Positions 24,065 to 33,239 of a stretch of 64,000 bases of DNA are shown here, in pieces (positions within the stretch are counted from its first letter, which is position 1; each line of letters starts with the position of its first letter). This DNA is from Torulaspora globosa. Lineage: Eukaryota; Ascomycota; Saccharomycetes; Saccharomycetales; Saccharomycetaceae. The stretch lies in assembly GCF_014133895.1 (NCBI RefSeq), contig NC_050733.1, positions 310,001-374,000 on the forward strand, in the 5' to 3' direction. The position numbers and the translations under genes were made by a program. Under the pieces are notes generated by a model. The model saw nothing but the letters and a program-made list of their open reading frames with translations, made no database searches and was not told where the DNA came from.

Positions 24065-27000
24065 TTATTCCTCAGAAACTTCTTCAAGCTCGTCCTCCTC
24101 CTCCTCATCATCAAGTTCTTCAACCTCAACTGTAAAGCCTTCTTTTTCCAGAAACTCTTGAGTTACTTCCAGCTTCGAAGGATGGCAACTGACAAAAACG
24201 CAGCTCTTTTGCGCATCGAAGAGATTAACGAAGTACTTCTTTATTATGTTCCGAATATCTGCGATGGTGACCTCGGATAGCCTCTTTATATGGTATTCAT
24301 TAAAGTGAGGCCCACGCTTTAGAATAAAATTATCAGTGAAGTTAGCAATAGCTGCTGATGCATAGCTGTTTTCCTTTGTAGCTATTCTGTTAATTATCAT
24401 GCTGGCGGCTCCCTCGAGCAGTAGTTCATCAATCTCAATAGCACCTGAGGCATGTTGTTCAACAATTTCTTTGGCAACCTGGTAGCATTTCAATATATCT
24501 GCACCTCGGTAGATGTGGAAAGCCCAGGAGTTCGCTTCCGGAATTCCCAAAACGCTTGCGCCATAAGCAAGACCAGCGCCACGAATTCCTTTCCAAAATG
24601 GCCCTTCAACGCACTGCAAATATTCCGAAGCTAAGGCCACGATTGCATAGTCTGGATGACGATAATCCATGTTCAATGGAACGGAGGTAATAACATTCAT
24701 GTAAGACGACTCAGAGGCTGGCGTGGTGATGATGAATGCCTTTTCCCGAGGATCCTTACAAAGAGAAGAGATGGCGTCTAGCAACTTAGGTACTGGTGGA
24801 AGTTTAACTTCTTGGCCTGAGGAAATGCTACCAAATCTCTCTATTAGGGATTTCCAGGGCTTGAAAACATCGGGACCGATTTTGAGTGCATCTCCCAAAA
24901 TCAAAAAGCTTAGCTTGCTAAAATTCGATCTCAATTGCTCTCTGACAATCTCAATTTTTGGTCTAACGCTTTGCTCATAACGACCACTTCTTATGTCTTC
25001 TGAAACCTGATGAAGGACATCTTCGACATGAAGAGGATCTGCGGATTTCTTCAAAGATCTTGTGGAGTACAATTTTCTGTTAGTTAGTGATTCAAGCATA
25101 ATGTCGCCTTCTCTCTTTAGCTCTACGATCGATGCCAAGTAATTATCAAGAAGAACTGCGACACGCTTCTCATCAAAAACCATATCGAAAAGGCAATGCT
25201 TGATCCACTCCACGGCTTTAGCATAATTTTCAGCTTTCGCCCTGATTCTAATATCGATCAGATCGGTTGCGCTATTTCCTAAGCCCATAGAGACCCCAGA
25301 GTCGATTGTTTCCGATTGCAGGCGGGACACAACGTCCTCATAAGGTATTATTTTACCGTCTTCCACCTCCATTGGCATAGAGAATATCTCCTCTAATATA
25401 TGATAATAAGGTAGCAAGGTGCAGTCTTTAATGTTATTTGTGTTCAACAAAACATGGACTTCCACAAATTGCGAAGGATAATGTTCTAGATGAAGGAATA
25501 AGGGGAAATCTTTCGGTCTTTGCGCTAAGATATCCTTCGTTACTTGGTCGGCCGCATCATTGTGTTCAAAATTCTCGATTGCCGTGATACTTCTGGTTGT
25601 GATAAAATTCACACTGTCACTTGGATCCTGGATCGTAAACTCCTTTAGTAGTGATGAGGGAATGGGCTTGCTATTATGTGACTTGGCGGAGCTTAACAAT
25701 TGATGAAGCTTCGCTTTCTCCTCAACTCCATATACAGTCTCTCTTTTCTGAATCAGTTCCTCTCTCTCTTTCTGTAGTTGCTCATACATTGATGAACTGG
25801 GAACGCCTTTAATAATGACTGGCTTATTATTGACAAAAAGACGATGCAAAAATTGCTGCCATTTTTCTTGAGACCACTTTTGAAGTTCATCAAAATCAGA
25901 AAGATCTTTCAGGGATTTCTCCAATGAAGACCCATCCTCATTTCCATAAAGGAAGTCGGTGATAACCGCCTGAGATAGGACAGTGTCGCCATTCTTCTCA
26001 CATCTCAACACATAGTCCCACTTATAGTTATCGATCACTTTCCTCATCCTGGAGATGTCCACTTCATGCGTACTCATTATTTGTAGCACCTTTTGTTTTG
26101 TTTCTTCTAACCTCTCAGTTGGGACACCGTGGATACCCAGGTTAATGATAGTTCTGCTGAAGTCGTCTGTCCAGTAATCTGCGGAGTTGGCGTACGGTTC
26201 CTCAATTTCAATCAATTCTTTAGAGAAGGGCGCCAGGACAGTTTCAGTGAAATAATCCATTAGCATGGTCGCGGCCAAATCATTCACATATGCGTGATAG
26301 GGCTCCCCAATCCAAGAAAACAGTAATTCTGCTTGACTCTCATCCAATTCTGGGAATTCAACGGCAGATTCACTCATTACGGATAGGCTCTCAGGAATTT
26401 TCGAATTCTCAGAATCTACAAAAGGCCTTTTACGACCCACGAGTTCAAATTTTGGTAGAGTATCATCCCACCGCTGCAAAATCTCAAGCAGCTCACCCTC
26501 GGGGATGTTACCACTGATTATAAGGCAGAGATTATCCGCTGAGTATGACTGCTTGTGAAACTTCCTGATGTCCTCGCTGGTCAATTGTCTTAGATTGGGT
26601 GTCAATCCCCCGGTCTCAGACCTGTAACCGCTGCCTTCCTTGAACATTAGTCTCTGCTTCTCCAGCATAGTAACAAACCAGTTCTGTGACTCAATCGCCT
26701 CCATTTCACTATAAACAACGCCCTTGTCGCTCAAGTCTTGCGGGTCTATATGATAAACTTCTGTCAGACAGGCTTCATCGGTCAGCGTAGGATGCAAAAT
26801 ATGGTCCAGGTAGGCTGGCAACAACTGCTTGAAGCCCTTCCAGCCGGCGCTGGTTAGAGTGTACACAGTTTGGTCGGTGGCTGTCCAAGCATTCGTCGAC
26901 GACATGCATAGATTACCTGCCGTGTCCAACAGCCCTTTGAAAGGATGTTGGTGCGATCCCATAAAGATCAAATGCTCCAAAGTGTGAGGAGTTCCTGAAT

Positions 27001-27163
27001 CTGTTGCACATTCTGTGGCAACTGCAAAGTAACCTTGCACCAACGGCGAAGACTTGTGGTTTATGTGAACCAGTTGCAGACGAGTTCTGCTGGATATGTA
27101 CTTTGTCAAATGGTACTGCGGGGCATAGTCCAATTGGAATGAAATCAACTTGTTGAAAACCAT
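24065..27163 (-). CDS. SDD3: Insulinase-like (M16) metalloprotease, YOL098C/Sdd3 type
   Basis: A 1032-residue protein of the pitrilysin M16C family, matching YOL098C (1037 residues). The inverted zinc motif HxxEH appears as H60-TLE-H64 in GTPHTLEHLIFMGS, and the downstream metal-ligand glutamate is expected in the block around EVYHIDPQDLSDKGVVYSEMEAIE. Four alpha/beta M16 repeats follow, and the protein ends in an acidic tail (DDEEEEDELEEVSEE). There is no targeting signal, so a cytosolic peptidase is likely. The biological substrate is not known to me. It lies tail-to-tail with PKH as on S. cerevisiae chromosome XV. The name SDD3 is recalled from S. cerevisiae and is less certain than the family. 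Confidence 0.88.
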   Translation of the reverse strand: MVFNKLISFQLDYAPQYHLTKYISSRTRLQLVHINHKSSPLVQGYFAVATECATDSGTPHTLEHLIFMGSHQHPFKGLLDTAGNLCMSSTNAWTATDQTVYTLTSAGWKGFKQLLPAYLDHILHPTLTDEACLTEVYHIDPQDLSDKGVVYSEMEAIESQNWFVTMLEKQRLMFKEGSGYRSETGGLTPNLRQLTSEDIRKFHKQSYSADNLCLIISGNIPEGELLEILQRWDDTLPKFELVGRKRPFVDSENSKIPESLSVMSESAVEFPELDESQAELLFSWIGEPYHAYVNDLAATMLMDYFTETVLAPFSKELIEIEEPYANSADYWTDDFSRTIINLGIHGVPTERLEETKQKVLQIMSTHEVDISRMRKVIDNYKWDYVLRCEKNGDTVLSQAVITDFLYGNEDGSSLEKSLKDLSDFDELQKWSQEKWQQFLHRLFVNNKPVIIKGVPSSSMYEQLQKEREELIQKRETVYGVEEKAKLHQLLSSAKSHNSKPIPSSLLKEFTIQDPSDSVNFITTRSITAIENFEHNDAADQVTKDILAQRPKDFPLFLHLEHYPSQFVEVHVLLNTNNIKDCTLLPYYHILEEIFSMPMEVEDGKIIPYEDVVSRLQSETIDSGVSMGLGNSATDLIDIRIRAKAENYAKAVEWIKHCLFDMVFDEKRVAVLLDNYLASIVELKREGDIMLESLTNRKLYSTRSLKKSADPLHVEDVLHQVSEDIRSGRYEQSVRPKIEIVREQLRSNFSKLSFLILGDALKIGPDVFKPWKSLIERFGSISSGQEVKLPPVPKLLDAISSLCKDPREKAFIITTPASESSYMNVITSVPLNMDYRHPDYAIVALASEYLQCVEGPFWKGIRGAGLAYGASVLGIPEANSWAFHIYRGADILKCYQVAKEIVEQHASGAIEIDELLLEGAASMIINRIATKENSYASAAIANFTDNFILKRGPHFNEYHIKRLSEVTIADIRNIIKKYFVNLFDAQKSCVFVSCHPSKLEVTQEFLEKEGFTVEVEELDDEEEEDELEEVSEE

Positions 27164-27730
27164 CTCGTACCTCCAGAACTGCTCAGCTCAGGGAATCAGA
27201 TCGCACCTTGATGAGCTTTGTAATCAATAACTATGTATCTTGTCTTTTCAACGAAGACAACACGAACAGATCCCACTGCACAAGGACTTAAAGTCCAGAC
27301 TGGGAACTATATAAGGCGTAATTGGGTTCTCCAAGACGCCAATTCCAAGATATGAGGACCAAGAGTTGGTCAGAAGAAGACGATCTCAGATATCTATACG
27401 AAATTCTCTTCCAAGGCGAGAATTAGCTCACCAATCAGAAGTCTAACGTCTAAAAATTCGTTTATATCATCATTGCTTCAAATACTAGGGCCCTGCAACA
27501 AGTCCAGGCTTTAATTGGGCAAGTCGACGGACCAACTCTGGCAATGGCAGCAATTGACCAATTGCTAGTAGTTTCGATACCATCACAGTAGTCCGTTGAG
27601 TTGCCGATGTTGCGCAAAGGCCGTGAGATAGTGAATAGAGTGGTGAAAAGAAGTGATGAGTCCCGCAGTGCAAATTTTTATCAACTTCACCGGAAGGCCA
27701 GTGTGAGAGTCATCGGGAACGACTGTTTGC
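27164..27730. other. Intergenic region between SDD3 and SLD5
   Basis: A 567-bp stretch containing the SDD3 promoter and the 3' end of SLD5. A plus-strand TATA-like TATATAAG at about 27308 lies 45 bp before an ATG that opens a 24-codon frame (27352-27426, listed separately). The rest shows only overlapping short frames. Confidence 0.5.
27352..27426 (+). CDS. Possible 24-codon ORF with SANT/Myb-like start
   Basis: ATG at 27352 to TAG at 27424-27426 encodes a 24-residue peptide beginning RTKSWSEEDDLRYLYEIL. The pattern basic-W-S/T-E-E-D-D-L-x-x-L is that of the first helix of a Myb/SANT domain. A TATA-like sequence lies 45 bp upstream. No downstream frame continues the domain and no intron signals are visible. 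It may be chance, a short regulatory peptide or the remnant of a lost Myb-type gene. Confidence 0.2.
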   Translation: MRTKSWSEEDDLRYLYEILFQGEN

Positions 27731-28645
27731 TTATATCAATTCCACTTTACCATCTCGCAGAAGGTCTCTGATGACCTCGTATCTCATCACGTAAATGCCA
27801 CCGACCGTCAGCTCGACGTCTTCATTCAGTTCCTGGATAGTCACTATGTAGCACGGCTTCCCGAACTCGTTGCGCTCGAGCAGTGGATCTTCTTTCAAGG
27901 CCCGCTCTGACGGCATCTTGACATGCAAAAAGACGAACCTGCCCCATTCAGGCTCGTCCACCATGCTGATACTGCCCTCTGTGTCATTGACCGCCTGTAG
28001 CTCTGGGGGCATATGCCTGAGGACGGAGGAGTTGAAGAGCTTTAAAAGGCTGGCGAAATGCCTGCTGTGGTAAACCAGCTCCTGTTCTGACAGCAGTTCC
28101 TTCAATGAAGCGGCATTATTACCGGCATACTCGAGCTGCTTCAGGTAAAGCATGTATTTGTCTATCTTGTGCATTCTGCATCGGAGATAGCTCCTGATGA
28201 CGAACTTGACTCTCTCGAGTTCCGCTTCCATGCAAAGCAGAGGCAACTTGTCCTTGTTACTGCCAAAAGCAGACTCGTTGGGTTGCTGGCTGGGGCCAGC
28301 AGCCCCATCCTCGTAAAATCCCATAGATATGTTCTCGATCTTCTCCATCTGCTCCTGTACACGTCGCAACATTCGGTTCATCAGCAGTGTTGGGAAGGGC
28401 AGCAGTTCTGGACTGCATCTTTCGTTCCTCCACAGGGTCATCAGACGGGTGTAGTCCTTTTCTGGGGTAATATCGTCTTGTAGTCCGGCCTTCCTTAGTG
28501 GGATCTGTCCAGGATCGAACGATGAGTTAACCATAGTAGTGTTTCCATCGCTGGTAAGCGGTACCTGCGAGCTGGGATCCGATCGTTCCACAATTGTGGT
28601 ATCCCTGTCGAGCTCTGCCAGGATATCATCGATGCTGATGTCCAT
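27731..28645 (-). CDS. SLD5: Sld5, GINS complex subunit
   Basis: A 304-residue protein starting MDISIDDILAELDRDTTIVER, the Sld5 N-terminus (S. cerevisiae 294 residues). The central alpha-helical GINS A domain (about 75-230) includes RLMTLWRNERCSPELLPFP and the stretch around SYLRCRMHKIDKYMLYL. The C-terminal B domain ends in MRYEVIRDLLRDGKVELI, the usual Sld5 ending. GINS (Sld5-Psf1-Psf2-Psf3) joins Cdc45 and Mcm2-7 as the replicative helicase. The gene is divergent from PAC11, as YDR489W and YDR488C are. An MCB-like ACGCGC (28693-28698) lies in the 148-bp shared promoter, fitting cell-cycle control. It carries an extra disordered stretch after residue 20 relative to the compact family core. 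Confidence 0.93.
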   Translation of the reverse strand: MDISIDDILAELDRDTTIVERSDPSSQVPLTSDGNTTMVNSSFDPGQIPLRKAGLQDDITPEKDYTRLMTLWRNERCSPELLPFPTLLMNRMLRRVQEQMEKIENISMGFYEDGAAGPSQQPNESAFGSNKDKLPLLCMEAELERVKFVIRSYLRCRMHKIDKYMLYLKQLEYAGNNAASLKELLSEQELVYHSRHFASLLKLFNSSVLRHMPPELQAVNDTEGSISMVDEPEWGRFVFLHVKMPSERALKEDPLLERNEFGKPCYIVTIQELNEDVELTVGGIYVMRYEVIRDLLRDGKVELI

Positions 28646-28793
28646 CTTGGTCCTTCAGTGCCAGATCTACCGTTTGTTCAGCTCTATAGCGGACGCGCAA
28701 GGCATCTTTAAGTTCGAATGGCGATGCCCATTGTAGACAAGCCAAGGCCTGGGCCACCAATGGGGCTTAACCAAGCCAGAAGTTCTCATTCGG

Positions 28794-30563
28794 ATGGATA
28801 AGCTTGCCGAGCTCGAAGAGAAGAAAAGGCAGCTGAAGCAGCTGAGAGAGAGGCGATTGTATGCTGGACGTGAATCGTTGGTAGACCATCTTCTGCAGGG
28901 CAGACAGCAAGATAGGAACAGGGGAAATGGATATATGGTCTGCAGGTCGGTCCAGACCGATGCTGCTGGGGAAATTACCCCTTTGGCTCCGACGAGAATC
29001 ACTACTTATGATAAGATGGTGCAAACGACTGTAATAAATGGAGATGAGGCTTCTACCGTTGAAGATAGCGGTAGCGATGAGCTTGAAAGCGCAAGTGATA
29101 CTGAATTGGCTCCGGAGCATGATAAAGTCAAACCGCTAGCGTCTGTAATGGTTGAAGATCAACAAAACACTGTGAAAATCAAGAGCTTCTCAGTTCAGGA
29201 GGTACTGGACGAGTCTTTCCCCCGAGAAAATGCGCTGCTGAGCGGAAAGTGCAAGTCTGGGATCCTACCAATATATCGCTGGAACGCAGAACTCGAGGAA
29301 CGGGCCCAAGCAGAGCTGCGCCCCGTGTGCCTAGATAACATAGGGAATCTTGTCGCTGTACTGTTCCAATCCACTCCTGTTGACAGAAACGATGTACTAA
29401 TGGCGCCATGGTCGTACCTCTTTGTACTCAAATGGGACGCCAGGCAGGTTGTCGATAAGATCGAGTTTAGAGGCCAAACCATAACGAAGGCCAGGTTTCT
29501 GAGGAAAGATATTGCTTCGAACGTGATCTCCCTACTGGCTGTTTCGCATACGGGCAAGACGACGCTCACGGAGCTCCGGTGCGTCGAAGATCTGGACTCG
29601 GTTAAGAAACTGGAGAGAAATATCATATCCAAGAACGTGTTCGCTACTGCTGTTCCAGCGTTAGAAGAATACCGCGGTGTTCCTCCTGGCCACGAGCGAT
29701 TTATTGCGGCAAGTTCGAATGGGGTTTTGAACGAGCTCAGCAGCCTAGATCTGTCGATATATGCGGACGCCACGTCTTGCCAACCGCCGCTTTCAAACAT
29801 CAAGGTTGTGCCGCCCAGGCCTTCTGAGCTTGTGGTAGTGGGCCACCACGAGGACGACGAAGAGGGGGGAAACATGGAGACTAAGAGTGGCGTGGGCGAA
29901 GAGAAATTCCGCCAGCACTTACTGAAGATCTCGCTGTTCGATAGTCTAGCCATAAGTGCCATTTCCCTCTCGCCGAGCGACTCGCGGCTCGTATACGCTG
30001 GCACTGAGGATGGCGGAATATACAAACTGAATTTAGACAAGATCCAGGACGGAACTCTCAAGATCTTCCCGACGAACGATGGGTTTCTGCCCACCAAAGG
30101 CCGTGCTGCTCTGTCTGGCAACTCCCTTCCGATGTTCCATTCCAGCCACGTAGTCGCACTTTCGCACAATGCAGACGAATTACTGATGTCCGCCTCTTTT
30201 GATTGGACGTGCGCCCTCTGGGACCCGCTCAACTGCTCGCAGTTGGCGACAATCGACATGGGTTCGCCGGTTTTAGATGCCGCCTGGCTAGATGACGAAA
30301 GTCGCTTCTGCGGGATCCTGACGTGGGATGCTCTTTCCATTGTCGAGTGGCAATACCATGCTGTCACCGACGCAAACACTTTAAACGACCGTTGGGAATC
30401 AACCATGGCCCCCAAGATCATTTGCAGGCTTTCTTCGAACGAGGCGTCTTGCAGAAGCTTCACCTGCTTCAAGAATTTTAAAAGAGACGATGTTGGGCAC
30501 GTATTCGCAGTCGGCTGTGACGACCAGGAGATTAGATTCTACAGCATGGCATTGCAGAGCTGA
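28794..30563 (+). CDS. PAC11: Pac11, dynein intermediate chain
   Basis: A 589-residue protein (533 in S. cerevisiae). The N-terminus is a charged coiled coil (MDKLAELEEKKRQLKQLRER) of the kind by which dynein intermediate chains bind dynactin. Two QT motifs follow, SVQTD (residues 52-56) and MVQTT (75-79), the docking sites for the Dyn2/LC8 light chain, with the spacing of 23 expected for Pac11. An acidic linker follows, then WD40 repeats from about 165 to the end (for example VVALSHNADELLMSASFDWTCALWDP). Pac11 carries cargo-binding and light-chain functions of cytoplasmic dynein used in spindle positioning. Sequence conservation is low outside these motifs; synteny with SLD5 and RIB3 strengthens the call. 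Confidence 0.88.
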   Translation: MDKLAELEEKKRQLKQLRERRLYAGRESLVDHLLQGRQQDRNRGNGYMVCRSVQTDAAGEITPLAPTRITTYDKMVQTTVINGDEASTVEDSGSDELESASDTELAPEHDKVKPLASVMVEDQQNTVKIKSFSVQEVLDESFPRENALLSGKCKSGILPIYRWNAELEERAQAELRPVCLDNIGNLVAVLFQSTPVDRNDVLMAPWSYLFVLKWDARQVVDKIEFRGQTITKARFLRKDIASNVISLLAVSHTGKTTLTELRCVEDLDSVKKLERNIISKNVFATAVPALEEYRGVPPGHERFIAASSNGVLNELSSLDLSIYADATSCQPPLSNIKVVPPRPSELVVVGHHEDDEEGGNMETKSGVGEEKFRQHLLKISLFDSLAISAISLSPSDSRLVYAGTEDGGIYKLNLDKIQDGTLKIFPTNDGFLPTKGRAALSGNSLPMFHSSHVVALSHNADELLMSASFDWTCALWDPLNCSQLATIDMGSPVLDAAWLDDESRFCGILTWDALSIVEWQYHAVTDANTLNDRWESTMAPKIICRLSSNEASCRSFTCFKNFKRDDVGHVFAVGCDDQEIRFYSMALQS

Positions 30564-30790
30564 ATTGACGGTTTTATTCAATCTCATCACTATGTTAGTC
30601 CACTTCTCGTGAAGGTGGATGCCGGAGATATTATCTCCGTTCCTATGACGAAATTTGTCAGATTTACAAACGAAGATCATATTTCATGAGAATGCCAGCA
30701 GCATCTATAAGAGGCATTGATTTGCATTGATCTTGCCTGTCCGTGGTATCCATCCCAGGGCTTCACAGGGATTTGAAGGAATTTTGCAAA

Positions 30791-31435
30791 ATGAGTGAAA
30801 AGTCTACATTTATGCCAATTGAGGATGCCGTTGCGCATTTCAGGCAGAACAAATTTCTGATTGTTATGGATGATGAGGGTCGGGAGAACGAGGGAGACTT
30901 GATATGTGCTGCTGCTAACGTTTCTACGGAAGCTATGGCTTTTTTGGTTCGCCATTCGTCGGGCTACGTCTGCGCTCCAATGTCGAACGAGATCGCCGAT
31001 AAGCTTGATCTGCCATTGTTACGTACTGGGATGAAATACGAATCCAATGCTGACGATAGACACGGAACCGCTTATACGATCACCGTAGACGTGGCCGAGG
31101 GAACATCTACGGGTATATCAGCTCATGATAGAGCACTTACTTGCAGGAGGCTAGCCGAGCCAACTGCTAAAGCTACCGATTTTTTGAAGCCCGGTCATAT
31201 TTGTCCCCTGAGGGCAGCTGATGGCGGCGTTTTGAAGAGAAGGGGCCACACCGAAGCTGCCGTCGACCTTTGCAAGTTGAGCGGGCTGCCACCTGTAGGT
31301 GTCATTTGCGAACTTGTGAAAGACGAGGACGGATCAATGATGAGATTAGACGACTGCCGGGATTTTGGTGCAAAGCACAACATCCCTTTGATAACGATTG
31401 AGCAACTTGTTCAATATTTGGAGAGCATCCAGTAG
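30791..31435 (+). CDS. RIB3: Rib3, 3,4-dihydroxy-2-butanone-4-phosphate synthase
   Basis: A 214-residue enzyme (208 in S. cerevisiae) starting at the ATG at 30791; the in-frame codons before it have no ATG. Catalytic blocks are conserved: DDEGRENEGDLICAA, RHSSGYVCAPM, the YTITVDVAEGTSTGISAHDR loop, and HICPLRAADGGVLKRRGHTEAAVDL. The enzyme converts ribulose 5-phosphate to dihydroxybutanone phosphate and formate, supplying the four-carbon unit of riboflavin. It is a monofunctional DHBP synthase, not fused to GTP cyclohydrolase II as in many bacteria. A second riboflavin gene, RIB7, lies 30 kb away. The order PAC11-RIB3 matches YDR488C-YDR487C. Confidence 0.96.
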   Translation: MSEKSTFMPIEDAVAHFRQNKFLIVMDDEGRENEGDLICAAANVSTEAMAFLVRHSSGYVCAPMSNEIADKLDLPLLRTGMKYESNADDRHGTAYTITVDVAEGTSTGISAHDRALTCRRLAEPTAKATDFLKPGHICPLRAADGGVLKRRGHTEAAVDLCKLSGLPPVGVICELVKDEDGSMMRLDDCRDFGAKHNIPLITIEQLVQYLESIQ

Positions 31436-31538
31436 ACGAGTGTCATGCTGTAGCAGGTGACTGCTGCCTCACTCATATGTTATGATATCTATTACGTTCT
31501 ATAGCAGATAAATATAATACAAATGCATGTATCATTAC

Positions 31539-32846
31539 CTATTTCTTGGCTTTCGATTCTTTGGGTTTGACGGGCACAAGTCTTTCCTTCTGGCCCCACA
31601 CCAGTTTATGTGGCTTCATGAACTTTTCCAAAGTCGCATCATCCACCTTGGCCCTATTCTCTTGGAAGTTCTTGACGAACTCTTGGAGGACCTCAATGCA
31701 TGCCTTCTTCATCTCACCCGAGAGCAGATCCCCGGATTTATACTTTGCTGCAAGGTCGGCCAACAACTCGTCATCATCTTTAAAGAATGACAAGTACTGG
31801 TATGCAACATCGACGTCCGGATTACCACCAAGTTTCCTGTGTAGGTCAATCGAAACTTGGCCACCGCTGAATGCATACTTGTTGATTTTCTTTTGGATCT
31901 GTTTCAGCGTATCGGTCATGAAGATAGAGCTGGTCTCGTCAGAGGCCGACATCTTGGTCGTCGGACCTTGCAATGCTGGGAAAAACTTGGAATGTATCAA
32001 GGCGGGCTTAGTGAATTTCAACTTATCCGCAACGTCTCTGCACACTCTGAAGTATGGGTCTTGGTCGATAGCACAGGGAATCAAACAAGGCGCTTTATCC
32101 GGCAAGCCAAGTACGTCGGGGAAAGAGCTCGGGAACGCCGATGCAATTTGAATGGAAGCAAAATGAAACTTACCGATACAGTCCGAATCGTTGAAACCAA
32201 ACACAGCCTTAGCTGTGGACCCAGTGATTTGCCTCGAGACACGCACAACCGTCTCGTAGAACCCACCTCCCATGTATTGAAGGTCAGAGAAGATGAAAGT
32301 GTTCTCTGGGTTGAAGCCTACCGCAATAATATCCTTGGCGTTATCTGCAGCAAACTTCTTGACGTCCTTGATGGTCAATTTTTGTTTGAAAAGGAACTTC
32401 TCGTCATCTGTCAGCTCGATGACCAACGGAACATCGAAAACATCCTGCAACCACTTGGTGAAAATAAAAGGAACCATATGGCCCAAATGGACCGAATCAC
32501 TCGAAGGTCCTCTACCAGTGTACAAGAAAAATGGTTTTCCCTGCTCATACAGATCGAGAATCTTGGTCAAATCTCTTTCACTGTAAAATAGACCTTTACG
32601 TAGGAAATGGTGAGGTCTGTGTCCAGTAACTTGCTCGAATCTTTCCAAAGTCTCTGGTGTAATTTTCTTGGTGCCAAACTGCTTCAATAGTTTATCGTAG
32701 TCGATTGCCTGAGCCACACCTTGATCGTCGACGGCTCCTTCGACATCCCAAGGCGTAATAATTTGTTCTTTCCTCTCGCCGGCTGGACCGCCAGTTTTAA
32801 TATCAGCAACACCCTGGGAAACTTCCGCCATGTCTTCGGAGCTCAT
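31539..32846 (-). CDS. WRS1: Wrs1, cytosolic tryptophanyl-tRNA synthetase
   Basis: A 435-residue class Ic aminoacyl-tRNA synthetase (432 in S. cerevisiae). The Rossmann-fold signature is GPSSDSVHLGHMVPF (the HIGH-type motif, near residue 118) and the second signature is KMSAS near residue 300, as in eukaryotic/archaeal TrpRS. The N-terminal 60 or so residues contain TPWDVEGAVDDQGVAQAIDYDKL, typical of the cytosolic enzyme, and the C-terminus is lysine-rich (KPKESKAKK). It charges tRNA-Trp. The gene sits between SDD3-side and COQ3-side neighbours as on chromosome XV, with the sister-track genes SLD5, PAC11, RIB3 and VPS60 interleaved. Confidence 0.97.
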   Translation of the reverse strand: MSSEDMAEVSQGVADIKTGGPAGERKEQIITPWDVEGAVDDQGVAQAIDYDKLLKQFGTKKITPETLERFEQVTGHRPHHFLRKGLFYSERDLTKILDLYEQGKPFFLYTGRGPSSDSVHLGHMVPFIFTKWLQDVFDVPLVIELTDDEKFLFKQKLTIKDVKKFAADNAKDIIAVGFNPENTFIFSDLQYMGGGFYETVVRVSRQITGSTAKAVFGFNDSDCIGKFHFASIQIASAFPSSFPDVLGLPDKAPCLIPCAIDQDPYFRVCRDVADKLKFTKPALIHSKFFPALQGPTTKMSASDETSSIFMTDTLKQIQKKINKYAFSGGQVSIDLHRKLGGNPDVDVAYQYLSFFKDDDELLADLAAKYKSGDLLSGEMKKACIEVLQEFVKNFQENRAKVDDATLEKFMKPHKLVWGQKERLVPVKPKESKAKK

Positions 32847-32931
32847 TTTGAATTAACCTGGAGTGCAATTGCGATCCTTTTGCTTATGCTGACCGAGTAT
32901 TATTCGAAGACTAATTTGACTAAAATTTTTC

Positions 32932-32939
32932 TGACGTCA
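32932..32939. promoter_or_regulatory. CRE palindrome TGACGTCA upstream of WRS1
   Basis: A perfect ATF/CREB site (within CTGACGTCAG) about 90 bp before the WRS1 ATG. In yeast this sequence is bound by Sko1 and Aca1/Cst6, and less strongly by Gcn4. Its distance from the start suits a real element. Confidence 0.5.
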
Positions 32940-33171
32940 GATCTTCCATTATGGCTGTTATTGAAGAAAGTTGAGAACCATAGTAAGACCATCGTCGAAA
33001 AGCCAGTAGTCTCTTGGATCAAGGCTCAACGTAACTCAACGTAATCATTGCTCCAGATGCCGCGACGCTTGCCATGAATCTTGGTTCCTTGTAGTCCGTT
33101 CTTGTGCCAACGCCAGCATCACCATACCCAAACGTCCTGTATCGCCCATGAAGCTGCTGAGATACAGCTAT

Positions 33172-33239
33172 AGCTCTCCGGGCCGGGCTCTTCAGAGCCC
33201 GGCCTCCTTCCAGGCGGTTGAGCAGAAGGCTGGAGAGCT
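33172..33239. ncRNA. Compact three-way-junction fold, candidate structured RNA or cruciform
   Basis: AGCTCTCC (33172-33179) pairs with GGAGAGCT (33232-33239). Inside it sit a perfect 10-bp hairpin, GGCCGGGCTC (33181-33190) with loop TTCA and GAGCCCGGCC (33195-33204), and a 5-bp hairpin CCTTC (33206-33210) with GAAGG (33225-33229). Unpaired linkers are only one or two bases. All three helices are exact, so the 68-nt element would fold stably as RNA on either strand. No known family is recognised, and transcription is not shown. Confidence 0.35.

Noticed and set aside
27640..27680. A stretch resembling the U3 snoRNA box C region (GTGATGAGTCCC)
   Set aside because: Other U3 landmarks (5' hinge, box D, GAC box) are absent nearby, so the match is probably chance.
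29195..30472. A 425-codon minus-strand frame opposite PAC11
   Set aside because: It is Ser/Arg-rich with no domain, lies entirely antisense to a protein with dynein intermediate-chain motifs, and is best explained as a codon-usage shadow.
31857..32591. A 244-codon plus-strand frame opposite WRS1
   Set aside because: It is antisense to a highly conserved synthetase and has no domain of its own.
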